In this document: positions 11,681 to 23,388 of the stretch, piece by piece
Position numbering within the stretch: the first letter of the stretch is position 1
How the letters are laid out: each line of letters opens with the position of its first letter
Assembly: GCA_038030265.1 (NCBI GenBank)
Contig: CM075939.1
Span: 48,341,253-48,405,252, forward strand
Direction: 5' to 3'
Length of the DNA: 64,000 bases
Origin: Corythucha ciliata
Taxonomy: Eukaryota; Arthropoda; Insecta; Hemiptera; Tingidae
The notes under the pieces: generated by a model
Database searches by the model: none
What the model saw: the letters and a program-made list of their open reading frames with translations, nothing else
Told to the model about the DNA's origin: nothing
Made by a program: the position numbers and the translations under genes

Positions 11681-13130
11681 ACAGGGTGTAACGGGAAAAT
11701 GGGGCATAATTGAAATGGGTGATTCTACATCACATGTGGGTCAAAAATGTCTATATGGACCATGGTCCTAATATTAACCGATTCCGAGAAAATATCAGTT
11801 TTCCTGATTGTCAATGCATCAGGGCGTTTTTTTCGAAACTCGGTCGGTATCTTAGCAACCATTGATCCTGGAGAAATTTCAAGGACACCGTTGGAAAGAG
11901 CACAAAATTTCTTTTAAGATGATCGTAAATTTCGGGTAGTTCGTGAGATTTGGGCACCCTTAATGCTCGGCTGTTATTCAGCCAGCTGTCATTTTACTGA
12001 CAGCTCTCGGAGGAAGAGTAGAACTTCAGGAAAAACTTCTACTATTATTAAGCTTTCAAATGAGCTGCTTGGTTCAGGGTTTTGTCTTCATTCCTTCTGA
12101 GATACAGTTTGAAATACTTGAAAACTCGTCTAAAATGTTTGGAACCGTACGTTTACGATTGCTCTCGAGAGGGAAACATTTTGCTTCCGAATGCTCTTTT
12201 CGAATCTTTTCGGTTTATTGTTCTCTCAGTTGAGACTGCTGAGTCCAGTTACCTTGCTGTACCAACCAAAAAAGGCCGTACTAAGTGCTTGAAACTGCAG
12301 GTCACTGCTCAGAACCGGGGGGTTCTGATCGGTAGGATTTAAGGGTCGCTGCCAACTGTCACTACCGTTCCTGCCCTCTCCTTTGGCAGATGATTCGTAG
12401 AGGTTGGTGGAAACAGACAGTGATAGTCAAACTCAAAGCCAACTGCTTGTGCCAGGGGCTTAAATAAATGGCTCCCTACTGCTAAGTCGTACCGCCCTTG
12501 GGGGGGGGGGGGCGGAACACACCAGCAAACACAAAATTACAATCGATTAGAATCCTTCACCAATCTGAGTGACATAAAGAGCATTTTTTTGAACGAATTT
12601 TCCCCGTTCTATGGCAATTGCAACCATGCGTTTCCCAACGATTTAGACAGGGGCTTCATGCATTTGAACTGTAGCTCCAAGAAACGAAGGACAAAATCCC
12701 GAACCAAGCAGGTCATTTGAAAGCTTAATATTTGTAGAAGTTTTTCCTGAAGTCCTACACTTCCTCCGAGAGCTGTCGGTAAAATTACAGCTGGCTGAAT
12801 AACAAGTAAGAATAGAGAAATTCAAGGAAGCGGCTACTCAGCCGAGCGTAAAGGGCGTCAAAATTTCACGAACTACCCTTACTTTATGATCATCTTAAAG
12901 GACATTTTGTGCTCTTTCCAATGATGTCCTTGAAAGTTTCCCAGGATCAATGGTTGCTAAGATACCGACCGAGTTTTGAAGAAAACGCCTGATGCATTGA
13001 CAATCAGGAAAACTGCGATTTTCTCAGAAACGGTTAATATTCGGACCATGGTCCATATAGTCATTTTCGACCCGTATGTGATGTAGAATCACCCATTTCA
13101 ATTATGCCCCATTTTCCTGTTACACCCTGT
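11681..13130. mobile_element. Foldback transposon 1.45 kb, TIRs about 500 bp, TA target
   Basis: Ends are ACAGGGTGTAACGGG and its complement CCTGTTACACCCTGT (coordinate sum 24811). The arms match inward through ATTGACAATCAGGAAAAC and AGCTTTCAAATGA to about 12180 and 12590, leaving a short centre that includes a G-run near 12499. It is flanked by TA on both sides, fitting a Tc1/mariner-type TA duplication. No transposase was found. Confidence 0.85.
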
Positions 13131-13254
13131 ATATGAATCCTGGAGACCACTGAATTCGTGTTCTAGAGGTTCTGAATCGTGAAAAAAACATGACATGACC
13201 CATGTTTGCCACCATCACGACGAGACCAATAGTGCATTTTCAGAATGAAATGCA

Positions 13255-13800
13255 CTAAAAGCCAGATAATTTTTCGTAAAATGCTAATTCACGACTGGAA
13301 TTTAGAAGAATCGCTGGTTAGGTGCTAAAATTGAACAAACGCTAATCCACGGAAGAAATTAAGAAAAATATAATTCGCTAATGAAATTGACAAAAAAGTG
13401 CTACTTATTAGCGGCTTATCTAGGAAACAATCTTATTTCGCGGACTCAACTGAAAAGAATCGCTAATTAATTTGGAGTTAAAGTTAATAAATTAATTAGA
13501 TTGATATTATCCGGACGACAATGTAAGGGCATAGCCCAACACAATTCGAGTTTCGAGAAAAAATGGCTCCCCGGCGGGATTTTAACCCGCAACCTCTGGA
13601 TTACCAAATTCGATAATTTTCAAATAACGTATAGAAAAAACGTTAATTCACGGATATAAATGAAAAAATCAGCTAATTCACAGCTAAAACTGAAAAAAAA
13701 AACGCTAATTCACGACCAAAATTTAGTAATGACGCTGACTCGCGGCTAAAATTTAGGAAAACAGAAATCCGTAGCAACTCCTTAGTTGTCAAAATTATTG
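13255..13800 (-). repeat. Minisatellite GAATTAGCG family, mirrored block
   Basis: Inverted counterpart of the block at 8290-8830, read here as CGCTAATTCACGGCTAAAATTGA-type units. It is part of the right arm of the giant inverted repeat. Confidence 0.7.
13564..13603 (-). pseudogene. tRNA 3'-half relic, mirrored copy
   Basis: Inverted counterpart of 8499-8538. The T stem is conserved and the T loop differs by one base (TTAAAAT instead of TTCAAAT), which spoils the B-box. It was duplicated with the giant inverted repeat. Confidence 0.6.
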
Positions 13801-15130
13801 CATAAGAGCGGAAAAGACAGTGAATTAGGGTTTTTTCTAAACTTTTAGCGGTGAAACTTGGCCCTCAACAACAGCCAAGTGTAGAGAAATTTCTCAATAT
13901 TAAACGCGAAATTGCCTCCAAAAACAGTTAATTGGCGTTTCCCCCAACACATCGATGCCACAAATAAATGCCTTTTATCAATTTTAGCCGGTTAAAGTCA
14001 TTTTTGCATGCGATTATCGTTTTCTCCAATTGTTTAGCTACACGCATTATCGGGTTCTGTCATTTCTTTCCTCGATATATGCGCTTTTTATCCATTTTTT
14101 CCTGAATTTAAAGCTTTTTCCAATGACGTTTTCCATTCAATGCAATACACTCTCGTGCTGTGTAAGTTTTTCCCACCCGTCCTCTCTGAAATGGAACATA
14201 TAATGTTTATGGATAGGACGCGGCCTCACACTTGTGTAGTGAGTACAGAACGGAAATCGCTCTAAATTTGTGCAGTCGGCGTCTTGTAATAGATAAGACC
14301 AGCTCATTAGCAAATTTCCCAAATTTTAGCAGTAAGGTTTTCCGTGAACCGTGATTTTTCTGAAGATTAAGCCCGTGGAAGTTGCATATAGTGATGCCAT
14401 GAATTATAGCCCTTTTGCTCAGTTCTAGCAGCGAATTATTGGCGCTTTTTCAAAACTTCGATCCGCGGAATTGCGCTCAAAACAGCACATTTACACGATT
14501 TATCAATTTTATAACCGTCTGGATGACCTGGAAGGCCTTCAAAAACCGGGGATTGTTATAATTATTTTTATTCTAGCCACGAAGTCTCCTCCAGTGGTTT
14601 TTAATCAATCATTACGGTAGGTAAGCTATTTTCGTCAATTTTAGCGGCAATAAGTGGAGAGGGCTTTAAAGTCTTTGGAAATTTCACGAAATACTGGGGA
14701 CTTTTCTGATGAAGAGCAAAATATACCTATCGATATAGCAGCGTGTGTGGGAGTTTGCAACAGCGTGTTGTTGTTGGAAGGGGGGTGGGGGTAAATTGAA
14801 CCAATTTTGAGCCAAATACTCCGTATCAGCGATAAAATTACAAATTTTGAACCAAATTTTATCGCTATATGGAAGTACATAGCACTTTAGCAGCCTTTAC
14901 TGTCATTCAAACACGACCCTTTATTAGCCCAAAGCAGGGTGCGTACACCTCTACGCCCTACAAATCGTAATTTTATGGGCTGATCAATTTCATTGACTTG
15001 CTCGGATTGTCACCGATAGTTTGAACTCGTGACACACGACTTTCAAAAGTTGAAAATCTCGAAAAATGTAATTAAAACGTTAAATTGGCCGTTGCCAATT
15101 TCAGTGAGTCAAGTCACAGAGCTTCGCCAA

Positions 15131-15900
15131 CCCGCCACTATGTGTCCGTGAAAGCAGCACCTACCAGTCCCAAGATAAGGGGGAAATAATGTGCAATTAA
15201 AATAAATTTAATTACTGAAAAGGCGAACGTCAAATGGAAAATATTTTGCTAGAACTTCGTGAAATAAATAAAAAGCTAACTTTTTGTTCATTTGCGTCGG
15301 CCAATTCGTCCTAGTTTTTGCCTGATAAAGTAAACCTTGTTTTTGCGAATTGGTGTTGGTTTTTATATCGAGGCTGGCTTAATTAAAGTTCAGAGAGGTG
15401 GAAAAAACCGATTTCGCCATTGTGAGAACTAAACTTAACTTATTGTATAAAGTAGAGGGGAATAAAATGTCTTTAAATGAAGAATTTGACGCTTAGTAAT
15501 ATGCCCCTCGAAAAAAAGGTTGGTGCTCTATTTTAATCAGCCGAATTCTTACATTTTAAGACGCTCGATTCGACTGAATTTTATACAAAAAGTTAAATAG
15601 GCATCTGAAATTTAAACAGCCACCAAATTCCGTCTTGATGGACTGGAATTAAATCGGCTACAACTTAATAAAGCGTCGCCACCACTCTATAGTGCAGTTT
15701 TCGGGTCCAGACAAAAACTAGGACGAATTGGGCGGCGAAAATGAACAGAAAGTTAACTTTTTATTTGTGTCACGAGTGTCTGGTAAAATATTTTCAATCA
15801 TGCGTTCCCCTCTTGCGTTATTCAATTTATTTGAATTGCACATTATTTTCCCTTATCATAAGCCTGGCAGGTGCTGCTTTCACGTTCACCTAGTGGCGGG
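15131..15900. mobile_element. Foldback MITE, 770 bp (copy 2)
   Basis: Same element as 6189-6958, at the mirrored position of the giant inverted repeat and of exactly equal length between the CCCGCCAC and GTGGCGGG ends. Because both copies lie at mirrored places, this is one insertion duplicated with the arm rather than two independent insertions. Confidence 0.85.
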
Positions 15901-15955
15901 TTTGCGAAACACACGCTGTTTAAATTTACAAACTCAAAACTGTCTTTTATTTTTG

Positions 15956-16349
15956 GTTGTTTTAATCCTCAAACCTCCGTCTTTTAAAGCCTCAAACGCC
16001 GTGTCCAACCAGGTGAAATTATCCTTGACTGGAGAATGTAAGAAGTACGGAAATTTCATGCGTTGACTGGGGAGGTGAATAATTTTTCGTCACTAAGATT
16101 TGCAGTGGCCCGAGAACAAGGAATTTGCGGAATAACGTCCCCTCGAAAGGGGTGGATTTTGAGACAAATCATCAGTCGGATTCTCTAGGAATATAATATA
16201 TGTAGTGCATTATGTAGATTTATAGAGATATAAGTAGAAACAGAGGTACCTATACGGGCGTTGCCAGCCAGTGATCAAGGGGCTGGCAGCCATCAGGCAC
16301 GGATCCTGAGTTAGAGAGGGGGTTTATGAGAAAAAGTGCTCGTTCGCGG
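15956..16349. other. No gene seen
   Basis: Flank of the giant inverted repeat. GGCACGGATCC followed by a G-run near 16297-16322 resembles the end of a non-autonomous element (compare GGCGCGGATCC at 58814), but no partner end was found. Confidence 0.4.
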
Positions 16350-16925
16350 ATGAAATCCAGAAAAGGAAAGTTTGCGAGTAATGCGGAGGAAAAATACCCA
16401 TTCACGGCTAAAATTGAGAAATAGCGCTCTTGCGCTCTTAAACTTGAGGAAAAAAATCTCATTATTCGTGGTTGAAAATCAAAGAAGACACACCAATTTG
16501 TGGTTTCACGATGCAAAGTCCGGGACGAAATTTAGAAAATGCGCAAATTCACAGCTTATAGAGCTCTTTTCACGGCTAAAATTGACAAAACAAATTGCTG
16601 GTTCAATGTATAATTGAGAAAAGTCACCCATTTCCCACTAAAATTAAGGAAAAACGCCAATTCGAGGCTAAAATTTATAAATGGAGCTCGTCATTCACGT
16701 AAAATTGAGAAAAGGCGCCAGTTTGTGGTTTCTCGGTAAACATTGCGAAAAATTGCTAATTGACCATCTTTATACATATAGCAGTTTGCAGGTACAATTG
16801 AGGAAGAGCGCGAATCAGCGCATAGGTACATTTTTGAAAAAGCGTTCATACATTCACGGCTAAAATTAAGGAAAATTGTAAGTTCGCAGGTTAAATTAAG
16901 GAAAACACCCAGTTCAAGGATGTAT
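16350..16925 (-). repeat. Minisatellite GAATTAGCG family
   Basis: Units read CACGGCTAAAATTGAGAAA followed by variable CGC or CAATT steps, period near 30 bp with length drift. Open frames here are chance products of the repeat. Confidence 0.7.
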
Positions 16926-17012
16926 ACTGTCGGCGCTACCGCTACTGCGGACAAATCCGTGAGAATAGTTTTTTGAATATAGCCTAAGGCGCTATTGATT
17001 TTTGGAAGAGTA

Positions 17013-17435
17013 AAGGCCCCTACACACGTTCCTGTCCTAGCTTCTTATCCTAACGAAAAAAAAAGTAAGGAAAGGACGATCTGAACGTGTGTAGCACGTT
17101 AGGAAGCAAAAACGGCAGGACGTCCTAAGTAGGAAGGCAGGATAGTCTCGACCGTCCTGTCTCCTAACACCCCACAACGCTGGAAATAGGATAGAGGCGT
17201 GTGTAGAGCAATCGGACGGTTCTTCCTAGCAAAGCAGACCCCTCTCACACCCCCGCGCGGACCCTTTTTGGAGGCTCTTTTTTTGGTCTCTCTTCTTGTA
17301 TTGTGCTCTCTCTTGCTCCCACCTCCCACTTCTCGTCAAGAACCCCCGAAATGATGCTTTCCTAGCGTCCTAGCAAGGAGACAGGACGAATTTGACAGGA
17401 TAGGACGTTAGGACAGGAACGTGTGTAGGGGCCTT
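17013..17435. mobile_element. MITE, 423 bp, TIR AAGGCCCCTACACACG
   Basis: Ends are AAGGCCCCTACACACGTTCC and the complement GTGTGTAGGGGCCTT. The TIRs continue inward with CTGTCCTA, GTCCTAAC and related blocks that also repeat in the interior (GGACGTTAGGACAGG). It encodes nothing. A clear target duplication was not found; the flanks read GAAGAGTA and AAAGGCCCG. Small size, long TIRs and no ORF define a MITE; superfamily is open. Confidence 0.85.
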
Positions 17436-18420
17436 AAAGGCCCGCTTTATCAGTCGTTGATTCAAGAGCTGACTAAAAACTTCATCTGATCATCTGTTTC
17501 AAATATTTCGTCATGGTTCGCAGATGATTTGTCTAAATCAGTTCTTTAAAGGTCCGTTCCATTGTTTTGCTAGTGCTACACTAGTGTAGAAAACCATGTG
17601 ATTTCGTCGACTTAAATTATAAAAAGTTGAATGAAACTGTCATCAACGTTATGCATGAGGTGCAATATAAACAGAGAAATATAGGATTTTAGAACGCAAT
17701 TACTGTTTTTTGGTAAAACAAAATCGTATACCTAGGTATAGTATCTTAAGTGAATCGAGACAGGACACGTCGGAAGTCCGAACGTGGCATTGTTTTCGGC
17801 TCTATACGCAGTTTCACCCAAAATTGTGTGTCACATCAACAAGAATCCACACTGTATTGTACGTATGGCTATAATATAGCTATAGTTTTGTCAGCGGACC
17901 ATCCTCTCTCGCGTTTTAGCGCTTTCAATACAATCAATATTGCTCAGTGATTACCATAAAACAGATGGTACATGATAGTTAGCTGCCCATAACTCTCGTT
18001 TTAGGCAAAATCGCTGGGTCAAAAGAGTCCAAATTTCTCGATTTTCGGGTTTTGCATCAGTATTGCACAGAATTTCATGGTCTTTCCAATGGTCTAGGCG
18101 GCTTATTTCTAAAACTACACAATCACCACCATAGAGTGCACTTACGACGCTGAACTCTCTCTCAAACTTGATCATCATCCAATGCTAGAGAGACTCATTT
18201 TCAGTAGTGTAGTTTTGAGCGTTGACTTCCGTGAAACAGAAATCGTTTCTTTTGGACAAAAGTGGCGTGTAACTTTTGAAACTGTAGGTGCGTTGTGGTA
18301 CAAGACCGTCTCAAAAGTAAATTACGCCCATCTTCGATGGAAACGTAGAGTAATTTCCATATTGTTCCACGGTCATAGACTCCTTTGTGACACATTTTAT
18401 TTGAACAAAGAAAAACTACA
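17436..18420. other. No gene seen; dispersed repeat fragment
   Basis: Non-coding by inspection. A block with ACTAGTGTAGAAAACC..GTGATTT and then TTGAATGAAA at about 17578-17635 recurs at about 18770-18820 (CAGTGTAGAAAACC..GAGATTT, TTGGATGAAA), so it belongs to a small dispersed family. Confidence 0.45.
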
Positions 18421-18598
18421 AGGAATTAAGCGACGAAAATGACGACAAAGTTTGGGTTTTATTTATTTCAAAAATTTATGGACAAGTATTTTCAATTAGG
18501 CATGTTTTACTAGAGTAATTAAATTTATTTTAATTGCTCTTTATTTTATCTTTCCGTCAATTCGTCAGGTGCTGCTTTCAGGATCACGTAGTGACGGA
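18421..18598 (+). mobile_element. One-armed relic of the foldback MITE
   Basis: This shows CGACGAAAATGACGAC, TTTTATTTATTTCA, TTTATTTTAATTGCTC, CAGGTGCTGCTTTCA and GTAGTGACGG in the order of the right TIR of the 770-bp MITE. The left arm is not recognisable upstream. It shows the family is present outside the giant inverted repeat. Confidence 0.75.
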
Positions 18599-18834
18599 CT
18601 CAGCGGCGTCTATCCCCCCCTGATGGCTGGACGCGAAATCCCCCCACCCCCTTACGAACAGTAAGCCCCCTCTCATGTATTAAAGGCTTTTAAGATGGAA
18701 AATTACAGTGAAAAACAACGTTAATGAATAGTAGGTACTTTCATTTTTTCGCTTGTGATGTACACCAGTGTAGAAAACCTGGAGATTTCAGTGTCTAATT
18801 TTGACAAATTGGATGAAATCAACACCACGTAGCG

Positions 18835-19035
18835 TTAAATTAGGGTTCATTCTAATTTTTAGTCTCGAATCAGCGCTTTATCCACACCTTATTCGCAGAT
18901 TAGCTCTTTTTCTCAGTTTAAAGCCGCGAATGAGCACTTCTTCTAAAATTTAAGCCGAGAATTGGATATTTTTCTCCATTTCAGTAGCGAAATAGAGAAT
19001 TAGCGTTTTCTTCATTTTAGCTGCGAATTAGTGGG
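18835..19035 (+). repeat. Minisatellite GAATTAGCG family, left of LINE insertion
   Basis: Units such as TAGTCTCGAATCAGCG and AGCTGCGAATTAG. The array resumes at 22100 in the same orientation after the CR1-like LINE, so the LINE inserted into it. Confidence 0.75.
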
Positions 19036-19114
19036 TTTTGGTTCACGCTCAGTCACGAATTTGTTGTTCACGGTTAGTCACGAAATTGATTGTATCCGCG
19101 ATACAAGTGATAAC

Positions 19115-20251
19115 ATGAGTGTCGAAAATTTGTCCCCGGAAATCGCTCATTTGACGTGCAAGGTTTGTAATGCCAATGTGAAAAAACAGTTTGTCACTTG
19201 CAAAGGCATGCGATGGAAAATTCCACATCAGTTGTTTAAAGAGATTTTCTAAATCCAACGATGTTGCGGATATCGTACTATGTTGCGCTAAGGATGAAGA
19301 GGATGATATGATGGGAAATCAATCAAAATCTGATCAACCTTTCCAAGGGAAGCGAATGAATTCTCTAAGAAGAAAGATTTCCTCAAAGAATCAATCAAGA
19401 AAATTAGTTCTTTTGACGAGGAGAAATTAGACGAACTGGATACAAACCAGCTACTTGGGCAATTGGTTGCGGGTCAAAATTTGATGTCTCGCACACTGAT
19501 TGTTCTGACGACGTTGTTGACCGATCACGCAGAGCAAAAAACCGACATGAGATGAATCCGTCACGAAAACCAACAACTACAATCTAAAATCGGCTATACC
19601 TGGAGAGCCGATTAGAGGAGCTGGAATGCTATGTGCGTGGCCCCATTGAAGAAGCAAAAAACATCACGAAGTCTTTCTCTAAAGCAGTTAAAGCTCCTAG
19701 AAAGCAAACAACAACTTTGCCAGCTCGGGAAACACATACCACGAACTCCTCAAAAGACAACGAGACAGAGGGAAAAGCTGACTCGGACTCGGATACCGAA
19801 GGCTTCATAAAAGTATGTAGTAAAAATAAAAAGGTGAGGAAAATGCGTGAACCAGGGCACGGAGGAGATAAAAAGGTACCCACTCCATCTAGTGCTGAAG
19901 TTAAGAGTTTCTCCATGCTTGCCGAAGTAACGGCTAAAGCCTCGAAATACAGAAGTGCTCCGGGCACAAAAAAAGGCAACGGCATTTAGTGGAAGAAGTT
20001 CCTCTTCTTCCCTCCAAGCCGTCCCGCGCTAAGAAGGGCTTTTCATCTCACGACTTCATCCAGACACGACGACTGAAGATATAATCAACTCGCTGGGCCA
20101 CTAAAACCTTGGAAACGATTTGGAATGTGTCAAGCTGATTACAAGGCATGATTCGTACGCCTCGCTCCGTCTGTTAGTGAGCACTGGTCACCTGGAAAAT
20201 ATTGCCGACCCCAGTCTATGGCCAAATGGTTGCTTATTTGATTTCTCACGA
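19115..20251 (+). pseudogene. LINE ORF1 with PHD-like zinc finger, frameshifted
   Basis: ATG at 19115 opens a protein with CKVCNANVKKQFVTC followed, after a one-base shift near 19206, by CDGKFHISCLKRF. Together these give a C-x2-C, C-x2-C, H-x2-C spacing as in PHD-like fingers of LINE ORF1 proteins. A Lys/Ser-rich middle follows in another frame (19633-19989). The C-terminus is readable to a TAG at 20251: HDSYASLRLL, then DPSLWPNGCLFDF, a form common at the end of such ORF1s. ORF1 proteins bind element RNA. At least three frame changes make it non-functional. Confidence 0.75.
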
Positions 20252-20303
20252 TAGCCTCGGAAGAGGGGACCAAACGCTCAAAGCAGACGATTGACTATCG
20301 AAT

Positions 20304-22016
20304 TTGAGAACTACTTCGTCCTCCGACCCTTCGAAACTGGGAATTCTGCTTCTTAATTGCCAGTCCTTGATGAACAAAATCGAATCCGTTGAACTTCTTC
20401 TCAAAGATGACGACATACACATTTTGTGTCTGACCGAACATTGGCTTAATAAAGATAAACTTCAGAGTGCTGTTATAAAACATTTTTATGTTGGCTCAGT
20501 TCATCTTCGTTCATCTAACGCCTCTTTCGGTGGATCTATCATTTATTATTGCCGATCAAATATTACAGCCTACTCGCTCCCTCAGATTGAGAGTTTGTCC
20601 AGGGATTCGTCTTTCGTGATCTCAGCAGTCAGATTCAAATGGGAAGAGGAATGCATCGCTATTCTCAACATATATCGTGCTCCGTGCTCGTCCGCGGATA
20701 ACTTTAGACTTTTTATGTCTCACCTTGAATGAAAGCATCAAACGCCTTCGTCTGGAGGGAAGCCCTGCCATTATATGTGGGGATTTCAATATAGACCTGG
20801 ACTCTGAGAGCAAAGAAAAGGACGTATTCCTTGATGTGATGCTCTGCAACGGCTTTCATGCTCACGCAACGTCCCCTACAAGGATATCAGTCAACAGGGA
20901 ATCCAGAATTGACATAATGTTTTCAAATAGTGATGAGAGCGTCTGTTCCTGTACTACTGATCAGGCGTGTATATCTGACCATCTGCCGGTAGTATTGTCA
21001 AGTCTCTACTCCTTAAAAACAAGAGCAGCGAGCAACCTGTTACATAACTTTGGAGTCCCGCAGGGCTCCAAGCTCGGACCGCTGCTATTTTTGATATTTA
21101 TCAACGACCTATTCGAGAAAGTACCAAAAGATATAGTTGTGTATGCAGATGACATTTGCTCTCTACATGTCGGAAAAGATCCACAAGAAGTAAAAACGTC
21201 CTCGGAGACAACTTCTTCGGTTATAAGCAACTGGTCTTCTCAGAACGGCCTGAAAATCAATGAAAGCAAAACTGTCTCCATAGCTTTTCGTGACTTGGCG
21301 AGGAATACGATTGCTAATACTTCATTCGTTCGTGAAACTAAGTTCCTTGGAGTCTGGATAACAGCCGATCTAAAATGGATGACTCACGTCCATCATCTCT
21401 CCTCGAAGCTCAACTCGGTCTGTTATCTACTTAAGAGATTAAGAGGATTAGTGGAGACTAGAGTTCTTCGAGAAGCGTATGCGGCCTCCTTTCTATCCGT
21501 GATTTGCTATGGCATAGTCTTCTGGGGGTTTTCATCCTATTCAGATAGGATATTACAAATTCAAAAGAGGGCTATAAGAACAATCACACAGTTCTACTCA
21601 CGTGAAAGTTGTCGCCCTTTATTCAAAAGTCTCTGGCTTCTACCGTTTCCATGCATCCTCATTTATCACGTCTGTCTCCTTATCCATAGAAACGCCGCGA
21701 CAAGATTCACAACCAACTCAAGTCTCTACTCCTTAAAAACAAGAGCAGCGGGCAACCTGCATCTTCCACAAGTCAACCGAAAATATATGATAGACACCGT
21801 CTTCTTCAGGGTATTAAGATTTATAATCACCTTCCCAAAAAACTTCGCGAGCTGTCAGTGAATGTCTTTAAAAAACGACTCCGCCAACTGCTCCAGCAGG
21901 AATGTTTTTATAGCGTTGATGAGTTCACGGGCTTTACCTTCATCTTAGTCATCTCCGTGCATGTGTTTTGTGTCTTACCTTCCTTACCCAACTGTACGTC
22001 AACTTACCTTATCTAA
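20304..22016 (+). pseudogene. LINE ORF2: endonuclease plus partial reverse transcriptase
   Basis: N-terminal APE-type endonuclease: LGILLLNCQSLMNK, ILCLTEHWL (catalytic Glu region), then after a one-base shift near 20730 IICGDFNIDLDS, RIDIMFS and CISDHLPVV (catalytic Asp/His). Immediately after SDHLPVVL, a 42-bp segment copied from further downstream joins to FGVPQGSKLGPLLF and YADD, so the fingers and first palm motifs of RT are deleted. The join keeps the frame. The thumb and C-terminus follow (FLGVWITADLKW), with another shift near 21785, then IYNHLPKKLREL and a TAA at 22014-22016. Clade CR1-like is inferred from the EHWL and C-terminal style. Confidence 0.9.
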
Positions 22017-22094
22017 TTCATTACCGACTTTCTTCTATGTATGTACTACGTACAGTTTATTGTTGAAGACAAATATATTATTAATATTATTCTT

Positions 22095-22480
22095 ATTATT
22101 ATGAATTAGCGCTTTTCTATTATTTTAGCCTTAAAGTTGCATTCACCAGAAGGCCTTGAAATGGCATTCTCTCAATTTAAACCGCTAATTAGCGGTTTTC
22201 TCCATTATGACCGTGAATTAGCGTATTTTTCTCAATTTTATCTGGATATTTGAGTTTTTCTCTATTATAGCCGCAAATTAGCGTTTTCATTTCAAACGCT
22301 CATAGTCATGAATTAGTGTTTTTCTCAATTTTAGCCACGAACTAGCGATTTTTCCTGCGAATATGCGATGTTTCTTAATATTTGCCGTGAATTAGCTATT
22401 AGTTTAGCGACTTTTCTAAATTTTGGTCAAGAAGATTTCTTCATCAAAGAGACGCGAATTGGCGTTGTGTTGATATAACC
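22095..22480 (+). repeat. Minisatellite GAATTAGCG family, right of LINE insertion
   Basis: Well-preserved units such as GTGAATTAGCGTATTTTTC and TTTTAGCCACGAACTAGCG, period about 29-31 bp. The distal part is included in duplicated segment A. Confidence 0.8.
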
Positions 22481-22658
22481 CCCTCCCCTACCGCTTGATA
22501 ATAATGACAAAGAAGACAGTTAAATATTAAAAATAATAAAAATATTAAAATACTCCTTTTCACGTACTTTCAACCAGGAACACAATACCTAAAAATCCTA
22601 ATATTTCCATCTTCGAGCTATTCGGGGGCGCCGCGCCGGTCCCCCCAATACTCATGTT
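22232..22658 (+). repeat. Segment A, copy 1
   Basis: Direct repeat of 23381-23719, sharing TCTGGATATTTGAG, GCTATTAGTTTAGCG, AACCCCCTCCCCTACCGC and the GC-rich GGGGGCGCCGCGCCGGT. Copy 1 has about 85 bp of extra minisatellite units. No gene. Confidence 0.85.
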
Positions 22659-23388
22659 CGCCGTGTATTTGAGTCCTACGGGTCTTGAAAAATTACCCTA
22701 CCAATAAAATCTCGCTTTTTGGCGAGATTTGGTATTTTGTTGAATGCCTGGATTTCCTGAACTAACAGACCCAGGATGCTCGGGCATGGCTTAAATTGTA
22801 GCAAATTTAGTTGGCTTTAACAGTGTACACTGTGGTCATGCTCGAAAAACTCTTTCTTCTGGTATTTTTGTTTAAAAAACCAGAAAAAGTGATGAAATTT
22901 CTTAGTTTTTCGAGTGCCATGAGTTAAGCACAAGGTTTGGAGGGTTGCAAACTTGAGTAATAACTGCTCTCATTGGTCCTAACAACACGCAACAAAAAAA
23001 TCAATTACATTCATATTTTGCGATTTACCCCGATTTTTGTGTCTATTTATTGACTGGTCTAACGGGGCTATAGCCACGCGAAATTCACGTGGTTCCTAAA
23101 AGATCCAGATTCGAGAAATTTGGGGTTAGAATGAGCTAAATCTCGCACAATTTTGCACATGCAATGCAACCCTAAAACCTCAATTTAGTGGCATTTTTTT
23201 TTGTCACCTCCCCCTTCCAACTGTAATTTTGCAGCAAATTTCTTCAGTAACTTACAATTTCTAGGCCGTTTATCGACCCCAACTCGCAATTTCACTGACG
23301 GTGAATATTCAAAACCGAAAGTTTGCGGCTATTGCTCCCGTGGAAAATGCAATTTCGCGTCTAATTATCCTCCGAAATATTCAATTTT
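22659..23388 (+). repeat. Segment B, copy 1 (solo arm)
   Basis: Nearly identical direct repeat of 25426-26153, from GCCGTGTATTTGAG to TATTCAATTTT. Its first 400 bp are also inverted at 23805-24188. Here it joins segment A directly, without the palindrome X. No gene. Confidence 0.9.

Larger units (their letters stand above)
13127..15955 (-). repeat. Right arm of giant inverted repeat
   Basis: This is the inverted partner of 6147-8978, with scattered substitutions and short indels. Homology begins at ACACCCTGTATATGAATCC and runs past the MITE end into about 50 bp shared with the left boundary (CAAACTCAAAACTGT), after which the flanks differ. No host gene is seen; the short open frames are mirror images of those in the left arm. 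Confidence 0.9.
19030..22100 (+). mobile_element. CR1-like LINE, internally deleted
   Basis: The unit holds a short 5' leader, a PHD-like ORF1, an endonuclease-RT ORF2 and a 3' UTR ending in a TTATTA-type microsatellite (22070-22100). It is flanked on both sides by the same minisatellite in the same orientation. ORF1 and ORF2 both carry frameshifts and ORF2 lacks the first half of its RT. The 5' leader contains two related TTCACG..AGTCACGAA phrases. No target duplication was visible, partly because the target is itself repetitive. Confidence 0.85.

Noticed and set aside
17099..17329. 76-codon basic protein on the minus strand
   Set aside because: Lies entirely inside the 423-bp MITE, which has no coding role.
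19629..19985. 118-codon minus-strand frame
   Set aside because: Exact antisense of the Lys/Ser-rich ORF1 portion of the CR1-like LINE.
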